Shown: one piece after another, positions 25,430 through 38,500 of the stretch
Layout of the letters: every line of letters begins with the position of its first letter
Position numbering within the stretch: the stretch's first letter is position 1
Origin: Takakia lepidozioides
Taxonomy: Eukaryota; Streptophyta; Takakiopsida; Takakiales; Takakiaceae
Assembly: GCA_030704615.1 (NCBI GenBank)
Contig: CM060731.1
Span: forward strand, 23,992,001-24,056,000
Length of the DNA stretch: 64,000 nucleotides
Direction: 5' to 3'
Notes under the pieces: generated by a model
Database searches by the model: none
Seen by the model: only the letters and a program-made list of their open reading frames with translations
Told to the model about the DNA's origin: nothing
Translations under genes and position numbers: made by a program

Positions 25430-28140
25430 CGCTTACATATATATATACTCAAAAATAATGAAAATCAATTATGTATATATCTTTTGGTACTACCTTAACT
25501 CAATTCAACAAATTTGGGCCTACCCTGCAATTAAAAAAAACCAGGGCAGTGTCTCTACATGGCCTCCCACCAGGTTATTTTTTCCTGGGTTTGTTACCTT
25601 CCTATTTTCAATAAATTTAAGGGCCTCTGTCGGAGTCTGTCCGCCCTTTCCAAGAATAAAAGGAAAACTCCATATCTGCCATCGGATGGTAGCCATCCAA
25701 TAACCCTGTGTAAACTGACCGTACACATTCTGTTTGTAGTAGAAATTTTGACCTTAACAGAAATATACGGTGATGTGTCAGTTGGGAAAAGTCTTTTGCT
25801 ATGAGTGGCTAAAACTTTCTGGAATGATGGTTTTTTCTAGAATTTCCTCGTTTTGGAGGATAAAGTTCACCCTACTCCAGCTTCTCATCATCAGATGTCA
25901 TCCAGATTGGATGAAATATTGATCCTTAGGACCTTTTGTTGGTCAAAATCATGAAATGCATTTTGCTTCTATCTAGATTTTATTTTGGAGGGAGGATCTC
26001 TCAGTTGCCACCCTTCCCATTTCCAAGGGCGTCTTTAAAAGTGGGTCTCATCTGCCAAAACTTGCCTACACCCCCAGTTGGTGGTAAGTAGTAAGTACTG
26101 GGGTGCCACCGGCCAATTATGGCCACGTATGCTGCAGATTTGGGCAGCTTGGGCAGCCAGATGCTCCAGCCCCAGAAAAGCTGCTTTCAACTACTTACCT
26201 ACTTACTTCTAAAATTCATAACAAATCTCGACTAAGTTACCTTTTATCAGACCCACTTAGGAGTCCCAATAGGTTACTAATCTTGCTCTGTAAGAATTCG
26301 ATGAGGCCTTGTTAGTCCTTGTTCAGATGACCAAGAAAAGACAGTCACAGTTGTGCAAGGCGATGGACAGTAGTACCAGCTGGACTCATACTTAATTCCA
26401 TGGACTTAAAGTTACCTACCTCTTCAGTTTCTGACTCCGTTCATCACTGTGTTGAGCAGTAGGCTCTATAAATTCACTGGCCGTTAGAAAAACTTTGTTT
26501 TTACGGTTTTACTTAATTCTTACACTTCCTTGGCTACTTTGAACGGTCGTTTGGCTTTTTTCGTGAGAAGTTAGAAACCCATTTTCCTAAATATAAATGG
26601 GTTTGGATTCTTTGGAACATCATCCTACTCTTACTAGCAACATAAATTCTCAAAAAACAATTAGAAAAATAGAAAATTTACACTCTATCAATGCTAAACC
26701 CAACGCTTTCTTTTTTCCTCGCAGAACTCTTTTGCAAATGGGTTTATTGCCATAAAGGAGACAGGAGCCCTGTATGCAGGCCCCTGAGAATGGGCTTTTG
26801 TTTTGTGAATGGAACATGAGTTTTTTTTTTTGGGGTTGTGGAAGGGACAGGCCCGGAACATGGGTTTAAATTCCAATAAAGTTTTCAGAGACTCCGCCTC
26901 CCTTTCTTCAAAAGAAAAATAAATTATGAACTCATTTTCTGAGAAAACAAACCAATGATGATATTTTCCCCAGATAGAAAAAGCATGATAACAGAAAGCT
27001 CTGGTAGGTGGTAACTAACAGTGTCCCAATATTAGCTGAGTCACGACTCACAACTCACAAGTCCTTAAAAAGTCAGTGGGTTAGTTAGTAACGTGAGAAT
27101 TTCAGTGGTCTTTATGACCTTTAAGGCCTTGTCCACTTGTGTCAGGTAGCATTCAAAGCAAACCCACATGAAACCCACATTCTCATGAAACCCACATTCT
27201 CAGTAAGCGAGCTACAATTCATTAACGGTAACCTTTAAATAGATTTTTGAGATCAGGGAATGTGGTCCGGGGCTCAAAATATGCATAACTAAGTATTGAG
27301 GAGGCATGATTGGTCAGAATGAAATGGTTGCGATAGATGGGCCTACAATGATGCACCAAATTACTTGCCAGTTCAGCTTACTTTTCACCGAATACCTACC
27401 CCCCTCACTGATGCTGTTGCTGCATGTTTCTTGGATTATCATTCAACATGACCCCACACACTGGGATCCAAAACAGCTTTGGGTCTATAATATCAGGTCT
27501 GATTGGACATGAGAGACCATTCATATGCCTGCACACTGAGGACAGTTTGATGTGACACTTTGGGTTGTGTCCCCTCAATTTGTCACTTTATAAGCTCCAA
27601 GTGACATGTCAGTTGAATCCTAGTGTGAGGTGCCCAACTGAGCCTTTTGGAAGGAAGGCCTGACAAGATTGGGAGAGAGAGAAAAGGGAAAGGGAAGGAG
27701 ACCTTTTAATTTGCCAGTTTCCCTTGAAACATGTCATTGGTTATAAATACTGTATACCGAATGGACTAGGATGTGGTCAAATTTGCTTCCATGTGATGTG
27801 GTAGAAGGGGTCTTTCAACCTTTCAGGAAAAAAATAATAATACTCGCCCTAACCCCGAATACCACAACTGTTTGCTGCGGGCTGTCTGGTAGACCCTTTT
27901 CATTTATATGGCAACAGCAACCCAGAAGGGGGGGGTTTTGAGGTGGATTGTGGTCTAAAGAAGTCCTTAAACCCGAAAAGCCTAAGGCTGACTTTAAACC
28001 ACTATGGAAACAGGGAACCCGTTGTGATGTTCAGCTACAAATTGTGGTGCCCCTTATGGTCCGGGCAAGGTTTGTTTTCCCTTTCTCATCATTAAATTTG
28101 CGCCCCCTGGGTCCCTTTTTATTAAAATCTCCTTTCATAT
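25430..28140. other. AT-rich intergenic DNA, no gene seen
   Basis: Low-complexity AT-rich sequence with homopolymer runs. Open frames are short and show no recognised domain or splice structure. Confidence 0.5.
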
Positions 28141-28142
28141 CA

Positions 28143-28175
28143 AAAACCAAATAATAATAATAATAATAATAATAA
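28143..28175. repeat. (AAT)n microsatellite
   Basis: About nine consecutive AAT units. Confidence 0.9.
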
Positions 28176-29097
28176 CTCTAGACAGATTCGGCCTATAGCC
28201 TCAACTGCTCCAGACCTGCCCAACTGCAGGATTTTTTGTGTTTTTTTTGTTGTTTTTTCGCAGGTTTGATACTCACCATGGATAGCCAATGAGACTTGCC
28301 AAACATCCTCTCTTCTACTCCTCCAAACTTATGTAGCAAACCATATACTACAAAAATTTGTAGATCATCACCTGGGAATTTGAGTACTGCCAGGTAATGA
28401 AATGGAACATGTGTCACCAAATTTCGTATCAAAACTCCCAAAATTTGATGGGGTTCATTTGTAGCCTAAGCTCACTCTTCCTATGAATTTGCCTTTGTGA
28501 GAGCATTCAATGGACTCAATAGAATGGGCTTTTAGTGTATAGATTCCAAAGCCTCCACACCCATGCGCAGCGTGCTGTGTACTATCCTCCAATCGCATTA
28601 GCACCACATTACATTGCCGTCAACCATAATGACCGCCTCCAACACTCGTTTTGCATCCTCGTTGCTCAATGCACACAGCATTTACGACTGCATTGGCACA
28701 CATGACCACCAGATCGAGCAGCGTTCACACTAAAATCTATCACAACTCCAGCCTGAAAATATTACTTACCACAGACCTCTTCGCGTAAAGTCCAGCTTTC
28801 ACAATATGACCACAGACCAACTTCCTCTCTCTGTCAAGCTCACATACAATATTTATCAGGAGGGCAGCCTAAGTTGTCAATGGCATCTGGTACAATTCCA
28901 CCGTATTTTTAAGAAAAAAGGGGAACGGACTACGGAGGCCCTGTGATTCCACCTTTCAAAGTTGAAATCAGATGATCAATAGGCGTGATTTGTAGATTAG
29001 TGGGCATTCCCATCTAAGGTTCCCGAGAATCACACTGGATGCATGAGGTGCAGTAGCATTACAGAGACTGAAAGACATCATTTCATACTAATACATG

Positions 29098-29573
29098 TCA
29101 TATTTGCATGCTAAAGTCGTTTTCTCTTCCGACTCCTGATCTAGCTATCAAAAACACTTGCCAAAAGCCCGGTGCAAAATCTGATGAAGAGAAATTCATC
29201 ACCCTTAAGCTGATCCAGAGCTGACGAGGCAATGGCCGGTAGACATCATGTTTAATCATAGCATGAAGCCTGCGACAGTCAACACATAAACGAGTAGATT
29301 TGTCTTTCTTGACCACAAGTACAGTGTGAAAGTCCAGCCTAGGGAGATGATGGTTAATGATCAAAATCGCATCCAACATTTTCTTAATCTCTTGATGCAG
29401 CACGGGGGCTTTCTCTGTGATGACATATTGTCTCTTATGTTTATGTCATGCTTCAACACATCAAGCACCCATATTCCGAGCCCCCTAAAGATCTTTGAGT
29501 TGTGCTCTAGCTGGAGGGCATGCAACTTGTCACGTTGATAATCTGTTGGCAGTACCGTCTTGATATTTCCCAA
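29098..29573 (-). pseudogene. Ty3/gypsy-type reverse transcriptase relic
   Basis: Minus-strand remnant of an LTR-retrotransposon pol gene. Upstream it reads FRGLGIWVLDVLKHDI, like the stretch before the RT domain. Then it reads VLVVKKDKSTRLCVDCRRLHA and DVYRPLP, matching the conserved KKKDGSxRFCVDYRxLN and YPLP boxes of Ty3/gypsy RT, and then a decayed FSxxDxAxGxWQV box. Frameshifts break it, and no LTRs or integrase are visible nearby. Confidence 0.75.
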
Positions 29574-30426
29574 TCTCTGTTGACAGTGAAAATCTTGCTG
29601 TTACAACCTCAACAACGTAGCTGATGCACGTGATGATCCACCAACCCAATGTTATTGGAATGCAAGAAACATCCAGTGGCAGCCCTCTGGCATGGCACAA
29701 GGCAGCCTTACAAGTAGGGGGTTCAAAGCCACAAAGGTGTATGTTGGATGTTCACATATCTTTTCTTTCCTTTTCTATTCTTTGCTTTTTCGAAAAGGGA
29801 ACCATTGGAATTTTAGTGATAGGAAACAATAAACCTTCGCGGTGTACTTTAAAGGAAGTCACCAAACCAGAGACTCCGCGAAGGAGAGGTTGGGTAGGGT
29901 GAAGCGAATATTCAGGATACTCCCTAGATGCCTTTAGAATATTCTTAAGCGTAACTAAAATTGAGAAACAAAAAACTTTGCGAAACTATTTTTAACTGCT
30001 CACATAGGCCCAAGTAACCCCTATACACTATAACCATGTTACCCTATAAGCATGGGATTTCCTCACGCTGTGCTCACCCGGTATTAGGCCCTTTCCATGA
30101 TAGACTTGAGAAAAGGGTGCTGAGACTCCAAGAGACCTACTTAATTTTATTTTCTCAGAGTGAAATTAGAACTCTCACCCCCCCACACTCCTACTTAATT
30201 TTATTTTCTCAGCGAAATTAAAACTCTCACCCCCGAAACTCTTATTTAATTATTTCTCGGTGCGAAATTGAAAGATAGATCAAATAGTTTATCGTTTTGG
30301 TGCAACTGCACCCTATAAATGCAGCTTCTCATTGTTTGATAATTGGGTCTTGAATGCGGGCACGTGCGGTTGTGGTGGGCCCACAGGTGGCGCCAGGTGG
30401 GGCGACCCTACCCGGCGGGGTCAGTT

Positions 30427-30515
30427 AGCTCGGGTGAGCCCCCTTGGGACGCGCGCAGGGGAAGCTCGGGTGAGCCCCTTGGGACGCGCGCAAGGGAAGC
30501 TAGAGGGGGAGTGAG
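30427..30515. repeat. GC-rich tandem repeat, about 35-bp unit
   Basis: Two and a half copies of a 35-36 bp unit beginning AGCTCGGGTGAGCCCC, with GGACGCGCGC inside. It is clearly more GC-rich than its surroundings. Confidence 0.75.
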
Positions 30516-30734
30516 TCTCTTGGGCCCACAAAACACCTGAAGATATGTAGATATATAATTATTTATTTCAACATTTTATAGAAAGTAGTAACTAGTGTGA
30601 TGATAAGGAGCAACTTGTGATGAATGTGAGTCTGCTGTTCAAATCTTGGCAGGTGACATTGTGGTGACATTGTGGTGGTAATGTGTGTTAATAATAAATA
30701 TATATTTTGTTTGAGGAGGGTCCGAAGGTTGGAC

Positions 30735-30950
30735 TTAGGCGCTCGCCAGTTGGGGTCTGTCGCCAATCAGTCCGCTCGCCAGTCTGCCGGACTAAGTCAG
30801 TCCGCTCACCAATCGCCAGTATGCTCTCCAGTCCGCCGGTCAGTCCACTCGCCAGTCAGTCTGTTGGTCAGTCCGCTCGCCAATCCGCTGGTCAGTCCAC
30901 TCGCCAGTCTGTTGAGGGTTTGGCCAGTCTGCTAGAAGGTCCGCCACCGT
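30735..30950. repeat. Minisatellite of CCGCTCGCCAGTC-type units
   Basis: About 210 bp made of imperfect repeats of a short unit such as CAGTCCGCTCGCCAGTC. The resulting repetitive open frames (SARQSAGQS-like) are an artefact of the repeat, not genes. Confidence 0.75.
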
Positions 30951-31196
30951 TAAAGAACTGAGACTTAGAAAAATTCAGAATCTAGACCCGGTGAAAGGGG
31001 GGTGGGTTCATGAGCTCACCCCATGGGCCGTCATGGCCCATAGTTGCATTCAAGACCCAATTATTAGAAAATGAGAGGCATAAATGCACCGTGCCTCAAA
31101 ACATGTAACTCCTATGACCGCAGTTTAAAAAACATACAACCCCCATGACTGTGGGTTGTGCTCAGGGTGTGCTCACATGATACCAACCTCTGTGAA

Positions 31197-31226
31197 GGAT
31201 AGTGAAGTTGCGCAACTTCACTATCC
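31197..31226. repeat. Perfect 30-bp palindrome
   Basis: GGATAGTGAAGTTGC followed at once by its exact reverse complement, with no spacer. It could extrude as a cruciform. No gene flanks it within 3 kb. Confidence 0.85.
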
Positions 31227-31229
31227 ATA

Positions 31230-32488
31230 TCATCGAATTTACATTGTGTCATGACCACTACCCAGACAATCAATCCATAACCAACGTGAAAAATACGAAC
31301 CGCTTATTCTAGCCCTCCACTTATCCTAGCCCTCCGTCAACATGGATGGCACACTTCCCCATTCACTATTATTATTCCGGTTGCCATGGATGTGCCCATA
31401 GCCACAACATTAACCTTCTAGAGCAAAACCTAGAACTTCCCCACACCTCCACCACCACTTTCCTCCATACCCTCCATTTTATTGCTATCAAACCAATGCC
31501 CAAAAAACACAAGATTGAAAGTGGCAAACTGGTCCCCTCATAGGTATTTCTTGGCTCATAGAGGCCACCCCTGAAAGGGAGGAAGAGGCTCTTATTTACG
31601 TCAACTCCGGTTGGCATCCTCTCTTTCTCTCTCTCCCTCTCCGTCCACCTTCCGAATGGCAGGTAGTAGCCCTTTGGGATGAAATGATACAATAAATTAC
31701 AACTACTTGGGCTACAGTCTTCCTCTTTTAACAAATAACATGAAATACTTCCCTTTGTATAATTTACAGAAACATGGAAGGCTTGCTGTTCTCTCTTGTT
31801 GCTTGAGGTGCGATTTGAGTGCACACTATTTCAGATACACTCAACACTGTTTGAGGTGCAATGATGGCATTTCAGTTTCACAACCTCCTGATACATGGCA
31901 TCTGATTGGAAAGCAGTTCTTTGTGAAATATTTTAAGGGATGTATCTGTAATTGTGATCTCCACTGTCTTCACCTTCTAAAGATTTCCAGCTGCTTTTGC
32001 ATCACTCCTCTAATCTGATGTAATATACAAAGGACCTTCCTACAATTCTGAATGACATGGACGCCCCTTTGCGAAGTCCTGTGAGCGTCCAAAAATGAAC
32101 GAGCGGATCGATGCAAACATTTGGCTCCACGACCACTTGACAGGTTGTGGCTCCGTGACCACAGTGCACAGCGACTCGAAACTTACTTTCAAATACGGTG
32201 CAACATGCTCCTGCAAGTATACATTAAATCCCCACTCAAATCTGCCCCATTAGCTGTCATAAAGTGTCGTACAACTGATAGGGAGGGGCAAAGACATTTC
32301 TGTTTTTGGTTTAGAGATGGCAAACAGATCTCTTGATTTCCAGCAAATCAGAGATGATGTTCTGGTGCCTACTTTAGAACTGAACAAAAGGAACAGACTG
32401 CTTGCCAGCGTTGTGTTTAACATACTCCACCCCTGGTTTAGATGGGAAAACATGAGGGGGAAGAGAAAGACCTACGTCCACCCGACAA
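31230..32488. other. No gene seen
   Basis: Short pyrimidine-rich patch at 31619-31645. No exon-like sequence recognised. Confidence 0.45.
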
Positions 32489-32489
32489 A

Positions 32490-33110
32490 GAATGTACTCA
32501 TAAGACATTGTTTGCCATAGCCTTGTGGCCATTGACCCCGCGCCCAGTTTGAGCGGAACACAAAGGGACAGAAACTACCTTTGTCAGGGGCTGACGACTG
32601 TAGTATGACTTACCGAACAGACAATTGATCCGAGTTTTCCAGATGTCCTCTACAAATCCCTTTACACAAGCATCAATCTGCTGTATGTGATTTTTCCCAA
32701 TAACTAGGCCCCAAAAGAGCATGGGCTTTTGGCTCAGCCTCGAGATTTTCAAAGTTGGAAACAGAGGTACAGGCAAAAGTCTCATGATGGATTTGAAGAG
32801 GGCGTCTCTCTGGTGAGAATACACAGGACAATGAATCAGAAAATGAATATTGTCTTCAGGTTGCCCCACACAACGGGCATTTGCAATCCCCCTTTCCTCT
32901 CTGCATCTGTTTGCTGTTCAACCCGCCCTCAGTTTAAATTTCAGTCTAGTGCCAAGAGTGGGCAAACCCTTGAGGTCATCCATGATTGCCTCCCCATGTC
33001 ACAGACTGGAAACAAGTTCAGGGAAGTTTTCTGCCTAACTTCATTTTCATCAGACAATTTCCTGGCAACAGACATGGCCTTGGACACTACAGCCTCTAAG
33101 TCAACCTGAG
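32490..33110 (-). mobile_element. 5'-truncated LINE copy (zinc knuckle to 3' end)
   Basis: Minus-strand copy of the LINE 3' end. It contains the EVRQKTSLNLFPVCDMG segment, the zinc knuckle GQPEDNIHFLIHCPVYSHQRD, and the terminal GRGVNGHKA frame, ending at the family 3' terminus near 32490. It is frameshifted between the parts. It has the same content as the plus-strand copy at 33815-34895, in opposite orientation. Confidence 0.85.
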
Positions 33111-33154
33111 AGAGAGAGTAAGACATCCACAAAGAGAGAAGTTTGATGTAGCCT

Positions 33155-33358
33155 AGACCCAGCGCCCAGCTTGAGCAGAACAAAAGGGAGAAGACACCAT
33201 CTTTGTCCGGGGCTCACTCCAGTAGTGGGACTTAGCATTATATAAACAATTTGTTCCAACTTTCCAGATTTCCTGTAAAAAGCACACAGGCATTGATCTG
33301 CTGTCTGTGATCTGCCCAACAGTTCGGCCCCAACAGGGCCAGGGCTTTAGGCTCATTT
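33155..33358 (-). mobile_element. Short LINE 3' fragment
   Basis: Minus-strand match to the region just before the LINE 3' end (QIDAC... and GCGCCCAGCTTGAGCAGAAC blocks). It is more diverged than the neighbouring copies and lacks the very end. Confidence 0.7.
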
Positions 33359-33396
33359 GATAGTTGAGAATTTACTCATGAGACGTCAATCAACGA

Positions 33397-33547
33397 GAGT
33401 ATTAGAATGTACTCATAAGACGTTCTTTGCCATAGCCTTGTGGCCATTGGGAGTATTAGAGAATGTACTCATAAGACATTGTTTGCCGTAGCCTTGTGGC
33501 CATTGACCCCGCGCCCAGTTTGAGCAGAACATAAAGGGAGTATTAGA
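33397..33547 (-). mobile_element. Two nested tiny LINE insertions sharing one target site
   Basis: The decamer GAGTATTAGA occurs three times (33397-33406, 33451-33460, 33538-33547). Between the repeats lie 44 bp and 77 bp that match only the LINE 3' end, in antisense. Each insert is thus flanked by the same target duplication, as if two target-primed insertions used the same nick site one after the other. Confidence 0.8.
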
Positions 33548-33814
33548 GAGAGAGAGAGTGACAAGCACTTCAGCTGTAACCCCAGGCCCCATCTGTGGTG
33601 AGGCAGGGAAAAGAAATCATGCTTTCTGGTATGATGTTAATGCCAGCCTCATCATCACTACTGCAATTTTGGTTTCCACATTAATGGGGGAGGTGGATAT
33701 CCACAATAATATGCAAAGTAGACTATGCCTTGAGGATGTCACAGCAAATGTGTGCGCGGTTGACCAACAAGTACTCCCCCACCCCTCTCTCTCCCCCTCT
33801 CTCTCTCTCTTTCA

Positions 33815-34895
33815 AACTGGCAAGGGCAAAGCTCTGGGGCTCACTAAATTTTTCCACTGCAGAGGGGTCACCTCTGAGGTTAAGAAAACCATGCTTTGTC
33901 GCGTTATTAGACCTGCCTTGGAGTACGGATCTGCTATATGGGTTGATAACTCCAACCAGGCTAAGTCTCTAGAATCCATTCAAGTGGGGGTGCTTAAGGA
34001 GTGTATGTCAGCATGCTCCAAAACAGCCAATGTGGCTGTTCGGGGTGAGTTTGGCATTCTGTCCTTAAGCTCCCGACGAGATGAATTCAAGGTCAGATGG
34101 TGGGGTCAGCTGCAACATATGCCCAACACCAGATATCCTAAGTTAATCGACTCTACATCTTGGAAACAGGACCGCCCTGTCAAACAGGCTAAGTCCTGGC
34201 AGAAGAGAGTAGAAGAGATCCTCAAGGACCTGGACCTGGATCCGCAAGTCTTGACCCTGCTGGATAAATCTGACTTAGAGGCTGTAGTGTCCTCAGCCAT
34301 GTCTGTTGCCATGAGATTGTCTGATGAAAATGAAGTTAGGCAGAAAACTTCCCTGAACTTGTTTCCAGTCTGTGACATGGGGGAGGACATCTTGGATGAC
34401 CTCAAGGGTCTACCCACTCTCGGCACTAGACTGAAATTTAAACTCAGGGCAGGAAGCCTACCTTTGAACAGCAAACAGAAGCAGAGAGGAAAGGGGAGAG
34501 TGCAATTGTCCGTTGTGTGGGCAATCTGAAGACAGTATTCATTTTCTGATACACTGTCCGGGGTTCTCTCACCAAAGAGACGCTCTCTTCAAATCTATCA
34601 AGGGAATTGTGCCTGTACCCCTGTTTACCAACTTTGAAAGTCTCGAGGCTGAGCCAAAAGCCCAGGCCCTCCTGAGGCCTAGTTTTTGGGCAAATCACAC
34701 ACAGCAGATTGATGCTTGTGTGAAGGAATTTCTAGAGGATATCTGGAAAACCCGGATTAATTCTATATATGAAGGTAAGTCTTACTACCAACGTCAGCCC
34801 CTGACAGAGGTAGGTTCTGTCCCTTTTGTTCCCGCTCAAACTGGGCGCGGGGTCAATGGCCACAAGGCTACGGCAAACATCGTCTTATGAGTACA
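33815..34895 (+). mobile_element. LINE C-terminal copy, plus strand, 5'-truncated
   Basis: A readable stretch runs from LTKFFHCRG through RPALEYGSAIWVDN and EVRQKTSLNLFPVCDMGED to LKFKLRAGSLP. After a frameshift near 34500 comes the zinc knuckle CGQSEDSIHFLIHCPGFSHQRD and the terminal GRGVNGHKATAN frame. The open frame that starts at 33558 only becomes LINE at about 33815, so its first 85 codons are not LINE. This is the best-preserved 3' half of the family in the window. Confidence 0.85.
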
Positions 34896-34899
34896 TTCT

Positions 34900-35435
34900 C
34901 TGGACTCTCTGTTGCTTCCCTACTGCCACAAAATACAGAAAAGGTGGAAATCACGTCCAAACAGGATCGCAACAGACTCATCAGAAGAGAACTTATGGAA
35001 CTCCACGTCAGGCGAATATGGAAGCCACCCACTCTAACAACAAAACTCCATTTCTATTGGGAGACATTCTTGGGAGACATTCTTGGTTCTCCGTGATGAT
35101 AGAATCTTGCGGCCCAATTACCTCTCAGCACCTTTATCTCCCTCCCTCCTGAGGGCATTGGGGCGGTTCAGGGTGGGTTCCGACACTCTACTGATTGAGA
35201 CTGGTAGATGGGAAAACCTGCAACAGGAGGACCACGTATGTCCATGCACTGGGCGCAACCAGAAATCGAAACTGAAGAACATTTCTTCTTTCATTGCCCT
35301 CTCTACTATGAGATCCATGGGAGATTCAACTGTCTACTCCGTGGAACCCAATCTAGTCTTTCATTATGAGGATCAAAAGTGCTTGGCAGCCTATCTGCAT
35401 GAGGCGTTGACCCTTAGGCAATCCCTTGAACAATA
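34900..35435 (+). pseudogene. Second reverse-transcriptase-associated zinc-finger fragment
   Basis: Plus-strand relic with LRFRVGS-like and LLIETGRW segments, then a CPCTG...EEHFFFHCPLY zinc-binding stretch split by a frameshift near 35275, typical of the domain after LINE-type reverse transcriptases. It differs in sequence from the copy just upstream, so it belongs to another LINE family or a very diverged copy. Confidence 0.65.
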
Positions 35436-35500
35436 GTTGCTTTTGGGCTGCTTTTGGCTGTCTCTTTGGGTGGTTTTGTCTTCCTAATTCTTGTTTCTTG

Positions 35501-38500
35501 TTATTCCATTTTGTCCCATAAGCTGTTTTTGCTTTCTGCAGACCATTTCATGTCATTTCTGTTCCGCCCAAACTTTGTAACATCCACGGGAAGTTCAAAG
35601 AGCTTATGGGAGACTGTCTGTTGGTAGATACAGATGAAACAAGGATTTACCTTGAATACCTCGAAAGGGCAGAAATATGTTCCATTGCATGCCTGCATCC
35701 ACATGTCACACCATATCATTAGACGGCTGTAATACACACCTACCCGTAACAGCAATATCTACAAAACAATCACTGCAACAAAAGAAACCTGGAGGATAAG
35801 AGTGCGATGCCTGTCGTAGCCTAAAGGGTAGAGACAAACAGATACTAACTTACCATCAAGTCATTGTGGAGTGACTTGACTATCTGTAAAGCAGGACTCA
35901 GAAGGGGTTGACTGAAAGAGTACATACCGGCATTACTACAGGCTTCTCATTGTGCAGCGCCTGCACCAAAAACCTTGACTTCAATGCGTGATCTTGTCCA
36001 GTGTTTTCCACTCCTATTGGGCACTTGTAAAGTACCAGGGCGGTGTTTGCTGCGAAGGGTGCCACTAGGCTGCCTCTCCACAGACGCTGGTGAGGGGGCC
36101 TGAGTGGAACCTTCAAGGGTTGCTCAGCTTGAACGTTCTTCACATCTGGTCCAAGAAGAAGTATGTGTTATGGTCATGCATTCATGAACTCTTCACTAAA
36201 ACAGAAGCAGAAGATAAACCCCTAAATGTGCACTAGTCTCTAAAGACACAACTGTATGACTCAAACAGTGTTTGGTGAATCAAGGGCTACAACACCACAT
36301 CGCACCACAAGTTTTCTTTGGGGCCTAGCACAGTGCACAATCTGTGTATGAACAGGCCAGAGGAGAAACTACCTGTGCCTTCCCCAAACAGCCCCAGAAG
36401 ACAAGTGAACGGTATGACAGTCTCTGCATGTGCGAATCGCATCCTCGCTTTTTCCACTGCTGAGTCACTGGGAGGTTCTGTGATCAAAGAATGCAAGGCA
36501 TCTTATATATCTGACAGTAGTTGGATGACTCGTGGTCCTTATAGAATGTACTCATGAGACATTGTTTGCCGTATCTTTGTATAGACCCTTATAGTTATCC
36601 TTACAGAAATTGTGTCTATAAACATTCTATGAAAATCTTGCGACCTTATATAGAGCATAGATATTTAAATGTATTATTTGCTTGACACCCAAGCTCGCTA
36701 TCTAATCTTCTTCATCTCCATAATCAGGTGACAACTTCCACACTGAATGGTAAACAATCATTAAGTGCCCTGATTTTTTGAGTTATAGAGACAAGACCTT
36801 CAGTGGCTGCTATCGTGCGTTCCATAGATCCGAGAACATCTTCAAGGAGGGGTACACCCATTTGGTAATTGATGGCCTCTCCATAGCCTTTCAGATGATG
36901 CATCTCCAGGTCGTCTGCCCACTCCAGCAGCTCCACCTACCCCATGCAAGATCACTTTCCAAATTCCTGAGCGAATGCAAGCAAGATTAACTCCATGATT
37001 CAACTAAAAACATTTATTGAGTTCTCAGAAAATTATCCTCATGTTCAGACATAAGATTTCGTGCATGAAGACCTCAAGCTGGTGTAATCGTGCTAAAAGT
37101 GCTAAGAGTGCAATTTCGGAACACTCTCAAGCTGACAAATTTTAGTATTCTACAAAGGTAGAGGCAACATCTGACGCACCTCCTCTGGGGTAAAGAGACC
37201 ACAGGCGCGATCGGTTATGTTCAAAAGTGCTGCCTCCTGATGGATCCCTGACAAGCAATTTAGTTGCCGAGACATACTATTTTCTCCCTAAAGATCCCAG
37301 CACTCATAGTGTGCCCTTACATAAGAAACAGTACAACATCCTTTCTCTCACCCTCTCTTTGCCATGAGTGACTGCTATATACTTCATATGCAGAAATATT
37401 AACTATATGGGTGGGCTTAGGAGACAAAGGGAACCAGATGGACTTCTAGAACATAGCTCTGGCTACACAAAGCCTTGGAGTTTGAGTTTGGGTCCAAGCT
37501 GTCAACATAGAAGAGAAACATGTCTGGATGCTAGCCAGAGGAACTTGCGAAAAACAGCTGCTGATGAAGCTACAATTGCATATCATTGGTAGAAATGAGT
37601 GCAGCTAAGGAGGATATCTAATTGAAGGATTTTATTTGGTGTTGAGCAAATTACTTGCAAATCCTGATAATCTCATATGCTGACCACTGCTGATTCAATA
37701 TGGCATTTCCGCAGCACCTGGATTAGGAAAACATACGTTCTTGCATAGAAGCCAAAGCGATGCTGTATCATTACTGGTGACTGCCAAACCGTAGCGTTCT
37801 CTCACTCCCTTGGCCACCAGCTCATAGACTTCCTCCTGTAACCCAGCCACTGCTGGCTTCCGGAGCTTCTTAGATTCCTGCAACCACCAGCCACCATTGT
37901 CTGTCTTGAGTTGACTGTATGTTCCCAGCTTTCTAACAAGTGATGATGCAAGAATATGAGAGTCCAGATACTTCAACCCACTGTCCTAGAAGGATAATGC
38001 TCAAATGAGAAATCACTCCACTTTTTTCCTTTTCAAATGATCTTATTTTGAGAATCAATACCACTGGGAGTCATCAACATACTGTATTAAATGCTTGAAA
38101 AGGGTAGACAGAGCGGGGCCGCGACAAGGACCTTGTAGGCAAGACATGTGTCGTGGAAACGGAGATGGATATCATGCCCACGGCTGTCAGTGATGACAGC
38201 AAAGGCACGATGCTTTCCAGGTCCAAGTGTGCCTCTGCCAGCAAACAATCCTATTCCAAATGCCACTGCACTGGCTGAAGTCCTTGCTACCTGCCCAACC
38301 ATTACAACCTCATCCATGTCTGACATACGCACTATGAATGGCCAGACACTGAAATCTGCCATAGTGGAGCCAAATTCCTCAATCGTATTACAGGCTCCTT
38401 GACCCTCAAACTCAAACAAAGGCTTGCTTCATCAGGCAGTCAGAAAGGGATTGAGCAATTTCTTCAGGTTGCATTTGCTAAAAATAGCAGTGCAAGAGAA

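Noticed and set aside
30672-30961. Repetitive Ser/Gln/Arg open frames
   Set aside because: Produced by a minisatellite of short repeats, with no start context or domain.
33558-33814. N-terminal part of the 323-codon frame
   Set aside because: Not related to the LINE sequence that follows. Chance in-frame fusion of flank and LINE.
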